This document shows, piece by piece, positions 17,157 to 27,058 of a stretch of DNA of 34,213 nt (positions are counted from its first letter, which is position 1; each line of letters starts with the position of its first letter). The translations under genes were made by a program, and so were the position numbers. Under the pieces are notes generated by a model that made no database searches, was not told where the DNA came from, and saw nothing but the letters and a program-made list of their open reading frames with translations. The DNA comes from Colwellia sp. (GTDB lineage: Bacteria > Pseudomonadota > Gammaproteobacteria > Enterobacterales > Alteromonadaceae), in assembly GCA_016765685.1 (NCBI GenBank), contig JAESPR010000073.1, positions 1-34,213 of the forward strand, read 5' to 3'.

Positions 17157-18224
17157 ATGCGTGTTTCTGATTTTTCTTTTAATTTACCCAACGAGCTTAT
17201 TGCTCGATTTCCTAAAGCCGAACGTACGGGCAGTCGCTTAATGGTGCTTGAGGGCAATACGGGCAATGTTGCTGATCTTGGTTTTACTGATATCCTTGAC
17301 CAATTAAATGCTGGCGATTTATTAGTGTTTAATAATACTCGGGTTATTCCTGCGCGCATGTTTGGGCAAAAAGCTAGCGGTGGAAAAATAGAGGTATTGG
17401 TTGAGCGTTTAATCGATAAAAATACGATTTTGGCTCATATTCGCGCCAGCAAATCGCCTAAAGTTGGGGCGCAGCTGCTCCTTGAAAATAAAGTTAAAGC
17501 AACGATGGTCGCAAGACATGGCGCATTGTTTGAGCTGAAGTTTGATAGCTCGCAATCAGTATTATCAATATTAGATGAAATAGGGCATATGCCTTTGCCG
17601 CCTTATATTGACAGACCCGATGAAAACAGCGATAGAGAACGTTATCAAACGGTTTATAATGAAAAGCCCGGTGCAGTGGCCGCGCCAACGGCAGGTTTGC
17701 ATTTTGATGAAACTTTACTTGAACAAATAAAAGCCAAAGGTGTTGAGTTAGCGTTTATTACTTTACATGTTGGTGCAGGTACATTCCAACCAGTAAAAGT
17801 GGATGAAATTAGCGACCACATTATGCACGCCGAATATGTTGAAGTATCGAGTGAAGTGGTTGAACAAATTAATCAAACTAAAGCGCGTGGCGGTCGTATT
17901 ATCGCGGTAGGTACCACTTCAGTACGCTCATTAGAAAGTGCCGCTAAATTAGCCGCAGAAAAAGGCAGCGCACTCACTGCTTTTTATGGTGATACTGATA
18001 TTTTTATCACCCCAGGTTATGAATTTAAGCTAATAGATGCGCTGTTAACCAATTTTCATTTGTCAGAGTCAACCTTATTAATGTTAGTTAGCGCTTTTGC
18101 AGGTTATGAAAATATTATGAATGCGTATCAACATGCGATTAAAGAACAATACCGCTTTTTCAGCTATGGTGATGCGATGTTTCTTACTAAACAAGCACTA
18201 ACTAAAAATGTAGATCGTAGCTAG
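17157..18224 (+). CDS. queA: S-adenosylmethionine:tRNA ribosyltransferase-isomerase
   Basis: QueA transfers the ribosyl part of SAM to preQ1 in tRNA to make epoxyqueuosine. The 355-aa protein begins with [24 protein letters not shown] and contains [57 protein letters not shown] and [19 protein letters not shown], all QueA signatures. Length matches E. coli (356). It leads the conserved cluster with tgt, the next enzyme partner, and with yajC-secD-secF. Confidence 0.97.
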   Translation: MRVSDFSFNLPNELIARFPKAERTGSRLMVLEGNTGNVADLGFTDILDQLNAGDLLVFNNTRVIPARMFGQKASGGKIEVLVERLIDKNTILAHIRASKSPKVGAQLLLENKVKATMVARHGALFELKFDSSQSVLSILDEIGHMPLPPYIDRPDENSDRERYQTVYNEKPGAVAAPTAGLHFDETLLEQIKAKGVELAFITLHVGAGTFQPVKVDEISDHIMHAEYVEVSSEVVEQINQTKARGGRIIAVGTTSVRSLESAAKLAAEKGSALTAFYGDTDIFITPGYEFKLIDALLTNFHLSESTLLMLVSAFAGYENIMNAYQHAIKEQYRFFSYGDAMFLTKQALTKNVDRS

Positions 18225-18234
18225 CTGCGACATT

Positions 18235-18258
18235 TGTCGAGGCAAGCATCGACCTACA
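18235..18258 (-). repeat. REP-like palindrome in the queA-tgt spacer (copy 1)
   Basis: Read on the minus strand, a GTAG tetranucleotide (18257-18254) precedes an imperfect hairpin with arms GTCGA/TCGAC (18253-18249 and 18240-18236). All 24 bp are identical to copy 3 at 19868-19891. A GTAG tag at the foot of a palindrome is the hallmark of REP sequences mobilised by REP-associated tyrosine transposases. Confidence 0.7.
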
Positions 18259-18290
18259 AATATATAATCATCAGCCTGTTTCGCTGGTAG

Positions 18291-19448
<1,158 letters not shown>

Positions 19449-19473
19449 GTTAGCCTAACAAACCAATATAAAT

Positions 19474-19497
19474 TGTCGGAATAAATTCCGACCTACA
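19474..19497 (-). repeat. REP-like palindrome in the tgt-yajC spacer (copy 2)
   Basis: A perfect 8-bp stem, GTCGGAAT (19475-19482) and ATTCCGAC (19485-19492), with a 2-base centre is followed by CTAC (19493-19496), the complement of GTAG. It shares the GTAG tag and the outer GTCG/CGAC with the other copies but has a different inner sequence. Confidence 0.7.
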
Positions 19498-19522
19498 ATA
19501 AAAAGAAGTAAGGAAAGAAATT

Positions 19523-19858
19523 ATGAGTTTATTTATTAGTACAGCCCACGCCTCAGCCGCTCCAGCCTCAGCGGGTGGTGGAATGGAAATGATCATCATG
19601 TTAGCGGTATTTGGTTTAGTATTTTTCTTTATGATATATCGCCCGCAAGCTAAGCGTGTTAAAGATCACAAAAGTTTAATGTCAGCGTTATCAAAAGGTG
19701 ATGAAGTATTAACGCAAGGCGGTATTGTTGGTAAAATCGTTAAAGTATCAGATGAAAAAGATTTTATCGTAGTAAGCATTAGCGAAGGTACTGAAGTTAC
19801 TGTGCAAAAAGGCGCAATAAATGCGGTTTTACCTAAAGGTACTATGAAAAGTTTGTAG
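19523..19858 (+). CDS. yajC: Sec translocon accessory subunit YajC
   Basis: This 111-aa protein has a single TM (about residues 22-41, MEMIIMLAVFGLVFFFMIYR) followed by the family motif RPQAKRVKDHKSLMSALSKG and a small C-terminal domain (GDEVLTQGGIVGKIVKV). YajC associates with SecDF in the inner membrane. AAGGAAAG upstream is a good ribosome-binding site. Its place between tgt and secD is conserved across Gammaproteobacteria. Confidence 0.97.
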   Translation: MSLFISTAHASAAPASAGGGMEMIIMLAVFGLVFFFMIYRPQAKRVKDHKSLMSALSKGDEVLTQGGIVGKIVKVSDEKDFIVVSISEGTEVTVQKGAINAVLPKGTMKSL

Positions 19859-19867
19859 TTTTGTTTT

Positions 19868-19945
19868 TGTCGAGGCAAGCATCGACCTACAGCTCGAACT
19901 TTTGAACGTATTTGTAGGTCGTCCCAAGCGGAGCGAGGCACGACA
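19868..19945. repeat. Inverted pair of REP-like palindromes in the yajC-secD spacer (copies 3 and 4)
   Basis: Copy 3 (19868-19891) is identical to copy 1 and has the GTAG tag on the minus strand (19890-19887). Copy 4 (19913-19945) lies in the opposite orientation: GTAG (19914-19917), arm GTCGT (19918-19922) and arm ACGAC (19940-19944), with a GC-rich interior. Two REPs facing each other across ~21 bp make a BIME-like unit. It fills most of the 124-bp gap and would form strong mRNA structure just upstream of secD. Confidence 0.7.
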
Positions 19946-19982
19946 AATTGATCTAAAAAGTAATAAATAAATAGGACAAATT

Positions 19983-21830
19983 GTGTTAAATAAATACCCC
20001 TTATGGAAAACACTGATGGTAGCGTTTATCGTTGCTATTGGTGCGCTCTATGCCACACCTAACTTATATGGTGAAGATCCTGCCGTGCAAGTGTCAGGTT
20101 TACGTGGTGTTGAAGCAAACGTTACCACCCTTGATACTATTAAAGGGCATTTGCGGGCAAGTGATATTGACTTTGCCAGCATTGTGTTAGAAAAAGGTCA
20201 GGTATTAACCCGTTTTAAAAATACTGAAGATCAGTTAAAAGCGCGTGATGTACTTGACGATAACCTAGGTAAACAATATTCAGTTGCGTTAAATTTAACG
20301 CCCGATACTCCTGATTGGTTAGCTGCTATTGGCGGCACACCAATGAAACTAGGCTTAGATTTAAGTGGTGGCGTTAGCTTCTTAATGGAAGTGAACATGA
20401 AAGAGGCCATCAATAAAGCAAAAGCGGGTATGGTCGGTGATTTCCGTGGTGATTTACGTGCCGAAAAAATTCGTTATCGCAGCGTAAAAGAAGATGGCAA
20501 TGCCATTGTGGTTAAGTTTCGCAAAGTAGACGATCTTGACCAAGGCCAATCATTACTGAAAAAACGCTACCGCGATATACTTTTTAACAGCGACGACGAT
20601 ACCTTAACGTTAACGGCTCAGATAACCGAAGAAAAGTTAAAAGAAATTCGCGAATATGCCTTGAAGCAAAATATCCTTATTATTCGTAATCGTGTTAATG
20701 AATTGGGTGTGGCTGAGCCTTTAGTGCAACGTCAAGGCAAAAAACATATTGTTATTGAATTACCCGGTGTACAAGATACCGCCAAAGCAAAAGAAATTCT
20801 TAACGCTACCGCCACTATTGAATTTAGATTAGTTGATACCGAGGGCGACTTAAACGCGGCATTAAACGGTCGTATTCCGGCCAGTTCCATTTTATTAACC
20901 GATAAAGACGGCAGACCAACGTTGTTGAAAAAACGCGTTATGTTAACCGGTGATCACATCACCGATGCAAAATCAGGCTTTGATGAGTATTCACGCCCTC
21001 AAGTTAATATTTCCCTTGATAGTGCCGGCGGATCTAAAATGTCTAACGGTACTAAAAGCAATGTTGGCAAGCCCATGGCAACCGTATTTATTGAATATAA
21101 ACCCACGGGAAAGCGTGATCATGAAGGTAATATGGTCTTTGAAAAAGTGCAGGAAATTATCTCGGTTGCCACCATTCAAGCCCGTTTAGGCAAAAGCTTT
21201 CGTATCACCGGTGCTGGTAGCCCAGCAGAAGCACACAACTTAGCACTATTACTACGTGCCGGTGCTTTGATAGCACCTATTGCTATCGTTGAAGAACGCA
21301 CGGTAGGTCCAACCTTAGGCGCTGAAAATGTACGTTTAGGCTTTGAAGCCATAATGTTGGGCTTTGGTTTAGTGTTTATTTTTATGATTATTTACTATCG
21401 CGCTTTTGGTGTGGTGGCAAACTGTGCTTTGGCTGCTAACTTAGTCTTGATTATTGGCATTATGTCGATGATTCCTGGAGCGACATTAACGTTACCGGGT
21501 ATGGCGGGTATTGTACTTACCGTAGGTATGGCAGTAGATGCTAATGTACTGATATTTGAGCGTATTCGAGAAGAAATTCGTGAGGGTAAAACTATTCAAC
21601 AGGCTATTCATCAAGGTTATGATGCCGCATTTTCTACCATTATTGATGCCAATGTCACTACGTTAATAGCAGCGCTTATTTTGTTTGCTGTCGGTACAGG
21701 GCCAGTGAAAGGCTTTGCCGTGACGTTATCTATCGGCATTATTACCTCAATGTTTACTTCGGTTATTGGCTCGAGAGCCATTGTTAATGCTGTTTGGGGC
21801 GGAAAAAGCCTTAAAAAGCTATCAATTTAG
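19983..21830 (+). CDS. secD: Protein translocase subunit SecD
   Basis: SecD uses the proton-motive force with SecF to drive late steps of protein export. The 615-aa protein starts with GTG (19983), supported by AGGACA 5 bp upstream and by the [13 protein letters not shown]-terminus, which matches E. coli MLNRYPLWKYVM. TM1 is followed by the large periplasmic P1 domain ([37 protein letters not shown]). A C-terminal six-TM RND-like block contains [34 protein letters not shown] and IFERIREE. Confidence 0.97.
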   Translation: MLNKYPLWKTLMVAFIVAIGALYATPNLYGEDPAVQVSGLRGVEANVTTLDTIKGHLRASDIDFASIVLEKGQVLTRFKNTEDQLKARDVLDDNLGKQYSVALNLTPDTPDWLAAIGGTPMKLGLDLSGGVSFLMEVNMKEAINKAKAGMVGDFRGDLRAEKIRYRSVKEDGNAIVVKFRKVDDLDQGQSLLKKRYRDILFNSDDDTLTLTAQITEEKLKEIREYALKQNILIIRNRVNELGVAEPLVQRQGKKHIVIELPGVQDTAKAKEILNATATIEFRLVDTEGDLNAALNGRIPASSILLTDKDGRPTLLKKRVMLTGDHITDAKSGFDEYSRPQVNISLDSAGGSKMSNGTKSNVGKPMATVFIEYKPTGKRDHEGNMVFEKVQEIISVATIQARLGKSFRITGAGSPAEAHNLALLLRAGALIAPIAIVEERTVGPTLGAENVRLGFEAIMLGFGLVFIFMIIYYRAFGVVANCALAANLVLIIGIMSMIPGATLTLPGMAGIVLTVGMAVDANVLIFERIREEIREGKTIQQAIHQGYDAAFSTIIDANVTTLIAALILFAVGTGPVKGFAVTLSIGIITSMFTSVIGSRAIVNAVWGGKSLKKLSI

Positions 21831-21851
21831 TTAGACGGGAATATAAAAACA

Positions 21852-22799
21852 ATGCAAATTTTACGATTAAAAGAAACCGTCAAATTTATGAGTTATCGCA
21901 AAATAGCGATGGTTTTCAGTACATTATTAATGATAGCGGCAATTACTTCGCTAGCGACTAATAAACTAAATTTTGGTTTAGATTTTACTGGAGGCACTTT
22001 AATTGAAGTAGGCTTTAAAGAGGCTGCTGATTTACAAAAGCTGCGTCAACTGATGAAAGACAATGGTCATGATGATGCCAAAGTACAGTTTTATGGCAGC
22101 AGCCGCGATGTGGTTATTCGCCTAGGTTTACGTGAAGATGTCAAAGCTGAAATGCTAGGTAATGAAATACTGTCCATACTTGAGTCGGGCACAGGCCAAG
22201 CAGTAGATATGCGCCGTATTGAATACGTAGGTGCTAGTGTTGGTGATGAACTTGCCGAGCAGGGCGGTTTAGCGATGTTAACAGCACTGATCTGTATTCT
22301 TATTTATGTCGCTTTTCGTTTTGAATGGCGCTTTGCCGTAGGTTCGGTAGTGGCATTATTCCACGATGTATTACTGACTTTAGGCCTATTCTCTATTTTA
22401 GGTTTAGAGTTTGATCTAACTGTACTGGCGGCAATACTGGCGGTTATTGGTTATTCACTTAACGACACTATTGTAGTTTCCGACAGAATTCGAGAAAACT
22501 TTAGAAAAGTTCGTGATACCTTGCCCGAAGATATTGTTAATATTTCATTAACGCAAACATTGAGTCGTACTTTTATTACTTCAATAACCACGCTATTAGT
22601 ATTAGCGGCGTTGTTTTTTAGAGGTGGTGAGTTAATTAACGGTTTTGCCACCGCATTACTCTTTGGTGTGTTTGTGGGTACTTATTCTTCAATTTATGTT
22701 GCCTCACTAGTAGCATTGGCGTTAGGTGTTTCAAGAGAAGACCTAATACCTGAAGTAATTGAAAAAGAAGGTGAAGATCAAGAGCAAATGATGCCGTAA
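21852..22799 (+). CDS. secF: Protein translocase subunit SecF
   Basis: This 315-aa partner of SecD lies 21 bp downstream. It shows the SecF signature LNFGLDFTGGTLIEVGF after TM1, then a six-TM architecture with EYVGASVGDELAEQGGLAM, AAILAVIGYSLNDTIVVSDRIRENFR and SLTQTLSRTFITSITTLLV. It closes the queA-secF operon; the shared terminator with the convergent gene is at 22859-22890. Confidence 0.97.
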   Translation: MQILRLKETVKFMSYRKIAMVFSTLLMIAAITSLATNKLNFGLDFTGGTLIEVGFKEAADLQKLRQLMKDNGHDDAKVQFYGSSRDVVIRLGLREDVKAEMLGNEILSILESGTGQAVDMRRIEYVGASVGDELAEQGGLAMLTALICILIYVAFRFEWRFAVGSVVALFHDVLLTLGLFSILGLEFDLTVLAAILAVIGYSLNDTIVVSDRIRENFRKVRDTLPEDIVNISLTQTLSRTFITSITTLLVLAALFFRGGELINGFATALLFGVFVGTYSSIYVASLVALALGVSREDLIPEVIEKEGEDQEQMMP

Positions 22800-22858
22800 C
22801 TATAAGTGAGTTAGCGACAAGTCGTTAGCTTCAAGCAGTGAATGAAAAGTGTTGAGTT

Positions 22859-22890
22859 AAAAGCCAAGCAGTGTAAGTTGCTTGGCTTTT
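22859..22890. terminator. Bidirectional intrinsic terminator between secF and the outer-membrane barrel gene
   Basis: AAAAGCCAAGCA (22859-22870) and TGCTTGGCTTTT (22879-22890) form a perfect 12-bp stem with an 8-base loop. Ts follow on the plus strand (TTTTTCTTTATTT); the arm's As give a shorter T-run on the minus strand. It lies 60 bp after secF and 21 bp after the stop of the minus-strand gene, serving both. Confidence 0.88.
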
Positions 22891-22910
22891 TCTTTATTTG
22901 CTTGTGATTA

Positions 22911-23501
22911 CTAGAAAGAGTAACGAGCGCTGAAGCTGTAACCACTAGCATCGCTAGAGGTATTATAACCAGCACCAACAGAAAATTGTGAATTAATATG
23001 ATAAAAAGCAGTCGCTGAAAAAGTCGTTTCAGACGTACCATCAATGCTATCGCTAACATAGCTAAGTGTACCCGTTAGCTCAATTTGTTCAGACACCATT
23101 GAACGAACACCGGTAGTTAAGCCGTAGCCAGTTTCATCAGCTTTACCATAAGTAGATGCTACACTAGCACTTTGTAAAGAAACAATAACAAAAGCATCAG
23201 TAGTATTAGTTAAACCATAACGATAGCCAACACCTACGCCATAGGTATCAAAATCGATGTTAACACCGTCAACACTATCAGATAAGGCAGCATAATTTGC
23301 CACAACAAAAATGTTATCATTAATTAGCTTTGAGCCAGAAAGGTCAAAACCAGTAAAATCTAAAGCATTCATTTCATCAATATCCATGGCAATATAAGAT
23401 GCTTGAACCAAATCCCAGTTCGGTGCTGTTTGAGCGAAAGCAATATTGGTGGTTAAAAGACCTGCAGAAAGTAACGCCGATGCAAATAGTTTTTTATTCA
23501 T
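22911..23501 (-). CDS. Small outer-membrane beta-barrel protein of unknown function
   Basis: This 196-aa protein has a signal peptide, MNKKLFASALLSAGLLTTNI, with probable cleavage after AFA. The mature part is alternating polar/hydrophobic strands with Gly-Tyr and Ser/Thr-rich hairpins (VGYRYGLTNTTDAFVIVSL, FSVGAGYNTSSDASGYSFSA). The C-terminal phenylalanine is typical of BamA-assembled barrels, and the length suits about eight strands. I chose ATG 23501 over an upstream ATG because AAGGAT precedes it at proper distance and it opens a clean signal peptide. I do not recognise the family. It is monocistronic, with its own promoter and terminator. Confidence 0.8.
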   Translation of the reverse strand: MNKKLFASALLSAGLLTTNIAFAQTAPNWDLVQASYIAMDIDEMNALDFTGFDLSGSKLINDNIFVVANYAALSDSVDGVNIDFDTYGVGVGYRYGLTNTTDAFVIVSLQSASVASTYGKADETGYGLTTGVRSMVSEQIELTGTLSYVSDSIDGTSETTFSATAFYHINSQFSVGAGYNTSSDASGYSFSARYSF

Positions 23502-23576
23502 GTTTTTTATATCCTTATATAAAAAGATAATCACGGGAAATCCAAAACTGGAGGGTGCTGTGATTAAAGCAAGGCG

Positions 23577-23620
23577 ATTATATAGAATGTAAATGTAAAT
23601 GGAATGTATTTAATGTAAAT
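23577..23620 (-). promoter_or_regulatory. Promoter of the outer-membrane barrel gene with repeated ATTTACAT
   Basis: A perfect TATAAT on the minus strand (23582-23577) lies about 75 bp before the start codon without a good -35. The region where the -35 should be is covered by ATGTAAAT (plus-strand reading) at 23587-23594, 23593-23600 and 23613-23620, plus the near-copy ATGTATTT at 23604-23611. A weak -35 overlapped by clustered repeats suggests activator control, which is an inference. Confidence 0.45.
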
Positions 23621-23704
23621 ATTTAATATTAAGCATGACGAAAGGTTGAAAAATAAATTAAGTGTTTTACGTTTTAATAGATAATGTGTAACTAGCTAGC
23701 TATA

Positions 23705-23733
23705 TTGCACTACACTTAGCGTTACTGTATGCT
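23705..23733 (+). promoter_or_regulatory. Candidate rhlE promoter
   Basis: TTGCAC (23705-23710), a 17-bp spacer and TATGCT (23728-23733) precede rhlE by 88 bp, leaving a leader of ~80 nt. The divergent 320-bp spacer 23502-23821 otherwise holds only the barrel-gene promoter and AT-rich DNA. Confidence 0.4.
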
Positions 23734-23821
23734 GCACGCCTTTTGCACTATGATTAAGCTCGTTATCTTTAATAAGTAACCAGCGACTTATCACTCGAAG
23801 CTTAACTTCAAGAGAATATTT

Positions 23822-25195
23822 ATGAGCACCACTGTTACTAATTTTTCCGATCTAGGTTTATCTGAGCCATTACTCAAAGCGGTTCGTGATCAAGGTTATC
23901 ATACCCCTTCACCTATTCAAGCAGAGGCTATTCCTGCGGTAATTTCAGGTCGAGATGTGATGGCGGCAGCGCAAACAGGCACGGGTAAAACTGCGGGTTT
24001 TACCTTGCCTTTGTTAGAAAAATTATCTAAAGGCGGTACCGCTCAAAGTCGCGTTCAATCGAATAATGTTCGCGCATTGGTACTAACTCCCACTCGTGAA
24101 CTAGCCGCACAGGTTAGTGAAAGTATTGCAACTTATGGCAAGTATTTAAACTTACATTCAACGGTCGTTTTTGGCGGGGTTAAAATTAACCCCCAAATGA
24201 TGCGTTTGCGACAAGGCGTTGACGTACTTGTAGCCACGCCGGGTCGTTTGATGGATTTATACAATCAAAATGCGGTCAAGTTTTCACAACTTGAAGTGCT
24301 CATTTTAGATGAAGCTGATCGTATGTTAGATATGGGTTTTATTCGTGATATTAAAAAAATCATTTCAGTGTTACCCAAGCAACGTCAAAACTTACTCTTT
24401 TCAGCGACCTTTTCTGCAGATATTCGCGCATTAGCGAAAGGGTTAGTGAATAACCCGTTAGAAATATCGGTAAATCCTGAAAATTCTACCGCTGAAAAAG
24501 TCACTCAGTGGTTAACTGCGGTAGATAAAAAACGTAAACCTGCGGTATTAACTCACTTAATAAAAGAAAATAATTGGCGACAAGTTTTAGTGTTTACTAA
24601 AACAAAACATGGCGCAAACAAACTAACTCGTCATTTAGAGGCGCAAGGTTTAAGCGCGGCAGCTATTCATGGTAATAAAAGCCAAGGAGCACGCACCAAA
24701 GCGTTAGCGTCGTTTAAAGACGGAAGAGTACAAATTTTAGTGGCAACCGATATTGCCGCTCGTGGTATTGATATAGATTTATTGCCTAATGTGGTTAATT
24801 TTGATTTACCCAATGTGCCAGAGGATTATGTGCATCGTATTGGTAGAACTGCACGGGCGGGCAATACCGGTCAAGCGGTTTCTTTAGTCTGTGCAGATGA
24901 ATTGAATTTATTGTGGGATATTGAGCACGTTATTCAGCAACATATCGAGCGTAAGATTTTAACAGAATTCGTTCCCGCGAATGCGCTAGGAGAGTCTCGA
25001 GCCATGAGACCTTTGAAAGCGAAAAAACCGAAAAGTTTTAAAAACCCTAAGGCGGCAAAGGTTGAACATAAGGATGGTCAACGCTCAGCGGGTAAACATA
25101 ATAGTGGCAAACAAACGCCCGCAAATGGTAAGCCAGTTAATGCAAATAGTAGCAGAAGATCAAAGTCTAGGCGTACTAGTTATAGTTCTGATTAA
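23822..25195 (+). CDS. rhlE: DEAD-box RNA helicase, RhlE family
   Basis: This 457-aa ATP-dependent RNA helicase has the Q-motif [19 protein letters not shown]...SPIQ, motif [10 protein letters not shown] (residues 49-57), [18 protein letters not shown] at 163-166 ([11 protein letters not shown]), SAT, and [20 protein letters not shown] and [10 protein letters not shown] in the second RecA domain. The [12 protein letters not shown] start and [18 protein letters not shown] are RhlE-like. A basic Lys/Arg/Ser/Asn-rich tail of ~70 residues probably binds RNA. RhlE works in ribosome maturation and mRNA turnover, often important in the cold. It is transcribed alone. Confidence 0.92.
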   Translation: MSTTVTNFSDLGLSEPLLKAVRDQGYHTPSPIQAEAIPAVISGRDVMAAAQTGTGKTAGFTLPLLEKLSKGGTAQSRVQSNNVRALVLTPTRELAAQVSESIATYGKYLNLHSTVVFGGVKINPQMMRLRQGVDVLVATPGRLMDLYNQNAVKFSQLEVLILDEADRMLDMGFIRDIKKIISVLPKQRQNLLFSATFSADIRALAKGLVNNPLEISVNPENSTAEKVTQWLTAVDKKRKPAVLTHLIKENNWRQVLVFTKTKHGANKLTRHLEAQGLSAAAIHGNKSQGARTKALASFKDGRVQILVATDIAARGIDIDLLPNVVNFDLPNVPEDYVHRIGRTARAGNTGQAVSLVCADELNLLWDIEHVIQQHIERKILTEFVPANALGESRAMRPLKAKKPKSFKNPKAAKVEHKDGQRSAGKHNSGKQTPANGKPVNANSSRRSKSRRTSYSSD

Positions 25196-25329
25196 GCTAT
25201 TTAAAGCACAGTAATATATTCATATGTTTTGATATCGCTAAACTGAAACAAGGTAAAGGTTATTTTTTAGTTAATATTAAGGTTTATTTCTGTTACTAAT
25301 TCGAACATAATAAAAGAAAAGTACTGCTT

Positions 25330-26526
25330 ATGCGATTTTTACTACTGTTTTTTATTTGTTATTCCTCTTTATCTTTATCCGCCACCGTTTCTAGTTCTAG
25401 GGACAGTTTAAATGGTGAATTTTCTTTTTCCGAAGGAAATTTACTATTAACCGAAATACAAGCCAGTTATAGCCAAGTAGGCAACTTTTTACGGAGTGAC
25501 AATAACAAGCAAAAAAGTACCGCTTTTGAACTGTCTCCTGAGTTATTTATTCAAACACAAGGTGATGGCAGTTTATTTCAACTTCAGGCTAAGGCAAGTT
25601 ACTTTACTTTTGATGATTTTTCTCGTGATGATCATTATGACTTTTCAGTATTATCTAAATTCCACTTAAAATTCGCTGAAAGTCAGAAAATGTTTTTAAC
25701 TGCTTCTATTGCCGATACCTACGAATATCGTGGCACCGGGCTCAGTTTAGGCAGACCAGAGTCTTTAGATGAAGGTGATACTAAACGCAATGAGTTTTTA
25801 AATATTGGTTACTTGTACGGACATCAAGATTCATTAGCCAGAGTTAAACTGTTAGCGGGTTACCGAGACTTTGCTTATTTAACACGAAAAAACGTCACCA
25901 AACGATTAGCTTATTCTTCAAGTTATCTTCAAGGAAATTTTGACTACCTTATTACCGGAAATACCTATTTAAGCACTAAAATTCAGTATGAAAATTTTAG
26001 TTATGAGCAGAATGCTGATTTAGAACGCAAACAATATTTAGCTTTGGCGGGGCTAAAATGGCATTCAACAGAACTTACCCAGTTACACTTGCTATTTGGC
26101 TATGAAAAGGCACTTTTCAGTAATGATGCTTTTGGCGATAAAAACCGTTTTGCTTGGCAAGTGAATATGCTGTGGAACCCATTAAAACGCATTGAATTTA
26201 AGTTTACTTCAGGTAGCGAGATTACAGATTCATACAAAATAGTGAAAAGTGTCAATTTTTCTAACTACTATGGTATTGGACTACGTTATGATTTTAATGA
26301 ACGGCTGTTGTTTAATGTCAGTGGTAAAGTAGCCAATGGCGATGTGGTTGGTATTAAAAATAAGACGGAAGAAAAACGCGTTACAATGACAACGCGTGCA
26401 CAATATCAATGGCGATATTGGTTATCTGCTTTTGTTCAAATGAGTTATGAAAAGTTTGACTCAACTATTGAACGCAATCAATATGACCTGCAAACAGTGT
26501 CTGTGGGTGTAGTTGTAACATTTTAG
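25330..26526 (+). CDS. Outer-membrane beta-barrel protein of an exopolysaccharide export locus (VpsM/EpsL-like)
   Basis: This 398-aa protein has a signal peptide (MRFLLLFFICYSSLSLS, cleavage near SLSA-TVS). The rest is a series of amphipathic strands rich in Tyr, Phe and Lys ending in VVVTF, as in outer-membrane barrels. Size and strand pattern fit the barrel proteins encoded beside short OPX proteins, such as Vibrio VpsM and EpsL. Such barrels are thought to form the outer-membrane pore for polymer when the OPX partner lacks its own C-terminal membrane helix. The OPX gene starts 13 bp downstream. A plain porin function cannot be excluded, but the context argues strongly for polysaccharide export. 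Confidence 0.75.
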   Translation: MRFLLLFFICYSSLSLSATVSSSRDSLNGEFSFSEGNLLLTEIQASYSQVGNFLRSDNNKQKSTAFELSPELFIQTQGDGSLFQLQAKASYFTFDDFSRDDHYDFSVLSKFHLKFAESQKMFLTASIADTYEYRGTGLSLGRPESLDEGDTKRNEFLNIGYLYGHQDSLARVKLLAGYRDFAYLTRKNVTKRLAYSSSYLQGNFDYLITGNTYLSTKIQYENFSYEQNADLERKQYLALAGLKWHSTELTQLHLLFGYEKALFSNDAFGDKNRFAWQVNMLWNPLKRIEFKFTSGSEITDSYKIVKSVNFSNYYGIGLRYDFNERLLFNVSGKVANGDVVGIKNKTEEKRVTMTTRAQYQWRYWLSAFVQMSYEKFDSTIERNQYDLQTVSVGVVVTF

Positions 26527-26539
26527 TTAAGAGAATATT

Positions 26540-27058
26540 ATGCGCTTGTTAGCATTGTTGTTTTTTTTGTTGTACAATATTCAATCAAATGCCGTTGCGG
26601 GTGAGTATTTGCTTGGTGTTGGTGATAAAATTGAAATTGTTGTTTACGGTGAAAATGATTTAACCACCAAAGTAAAAATATCGCGCTCAGGCTTGATATC
26701 GTTCCCTTTTTTAGACGATATACAAGTCATTGGTTTATCGTTAAAAGACGTTGAAAATAAGATACACGCAGGTCTGTTGGGTGATTATTTAATAAATCCG
26801 CATGTATCAGTACTAATAATAGAATACCGACCATTTTTTATTCATGGTCAAGTGATGAGGCCAGGAGGTTTCCCTTATCAAGAGGATTTACGTTTAGATA
26901 AAGCTATCGCCTTAGCGGGGGGCTTAACTAATAGAGCCTCTAAAGTAGATTGGATAATAACAAGGACGGTAAAAGGAAAAACGGTGACAATAACAGCAAA
27001 CATTGCCACGCTTATACAACCCGATGATATTATAAAGATAGAGCAAAGTTTTTTTTGA
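26540..27058 (+). CDS. Short polysaccharide export (OPX/Wza-like) periplasmic protein (VpsN-like)
   Basis: This 172-aa protein has a signal sequence (about residues 1-20, no lipobox cysteine). A Poly_export domain (YLLGVGDKIEIVVYGENDLT, SRSGLISFPFLDDIQVIGLS) is followed by one SLBB-type domain (FFIHGQVMRPGGFPYQEDLRLDKAIALAGGLT). It is about half the length of Wza, with one SLBB and no C-terminal amphipathic helix, so it cannot make its own outer-membrane pore. This class needs a separate barrel, and one is encoded directly upstream. It overlaps the downstream kinase gene by 4 bp, so the products are probably made in step. Confidence 0.88.
   Translation: MRLLALLFFLLYNIQSNAVAGEYLLGVGDKIEIVVYGENDLTTKVKISRSGLISFPFLDDIQVIGLSLKDVENKIHAGLLGDYLINPHVSVLIIEYRPFFIHGQVMRPGGFPYQEDLRLDKAIALAGGLTNRASKVDWIITRTVKGKTVTITANIATLIQPDDIIKIEQSFF

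Noticed and set aside
22811..23059. A minus-strand ORF overlapping the outer-membrane barrel gene
   Set aside because: It is a shadow frame crossing the perfect intrinsic terminator at 22859-22890; the barrel frame has signal peptide, barrel pattern and ribosome-binding site.
23781..23821. A riboswitch or cold-shock leader in front of rhlE
   Set aside because: Only a small GAAG/CTTC hairpin is visible; nothing matches a known riboswitch fold.
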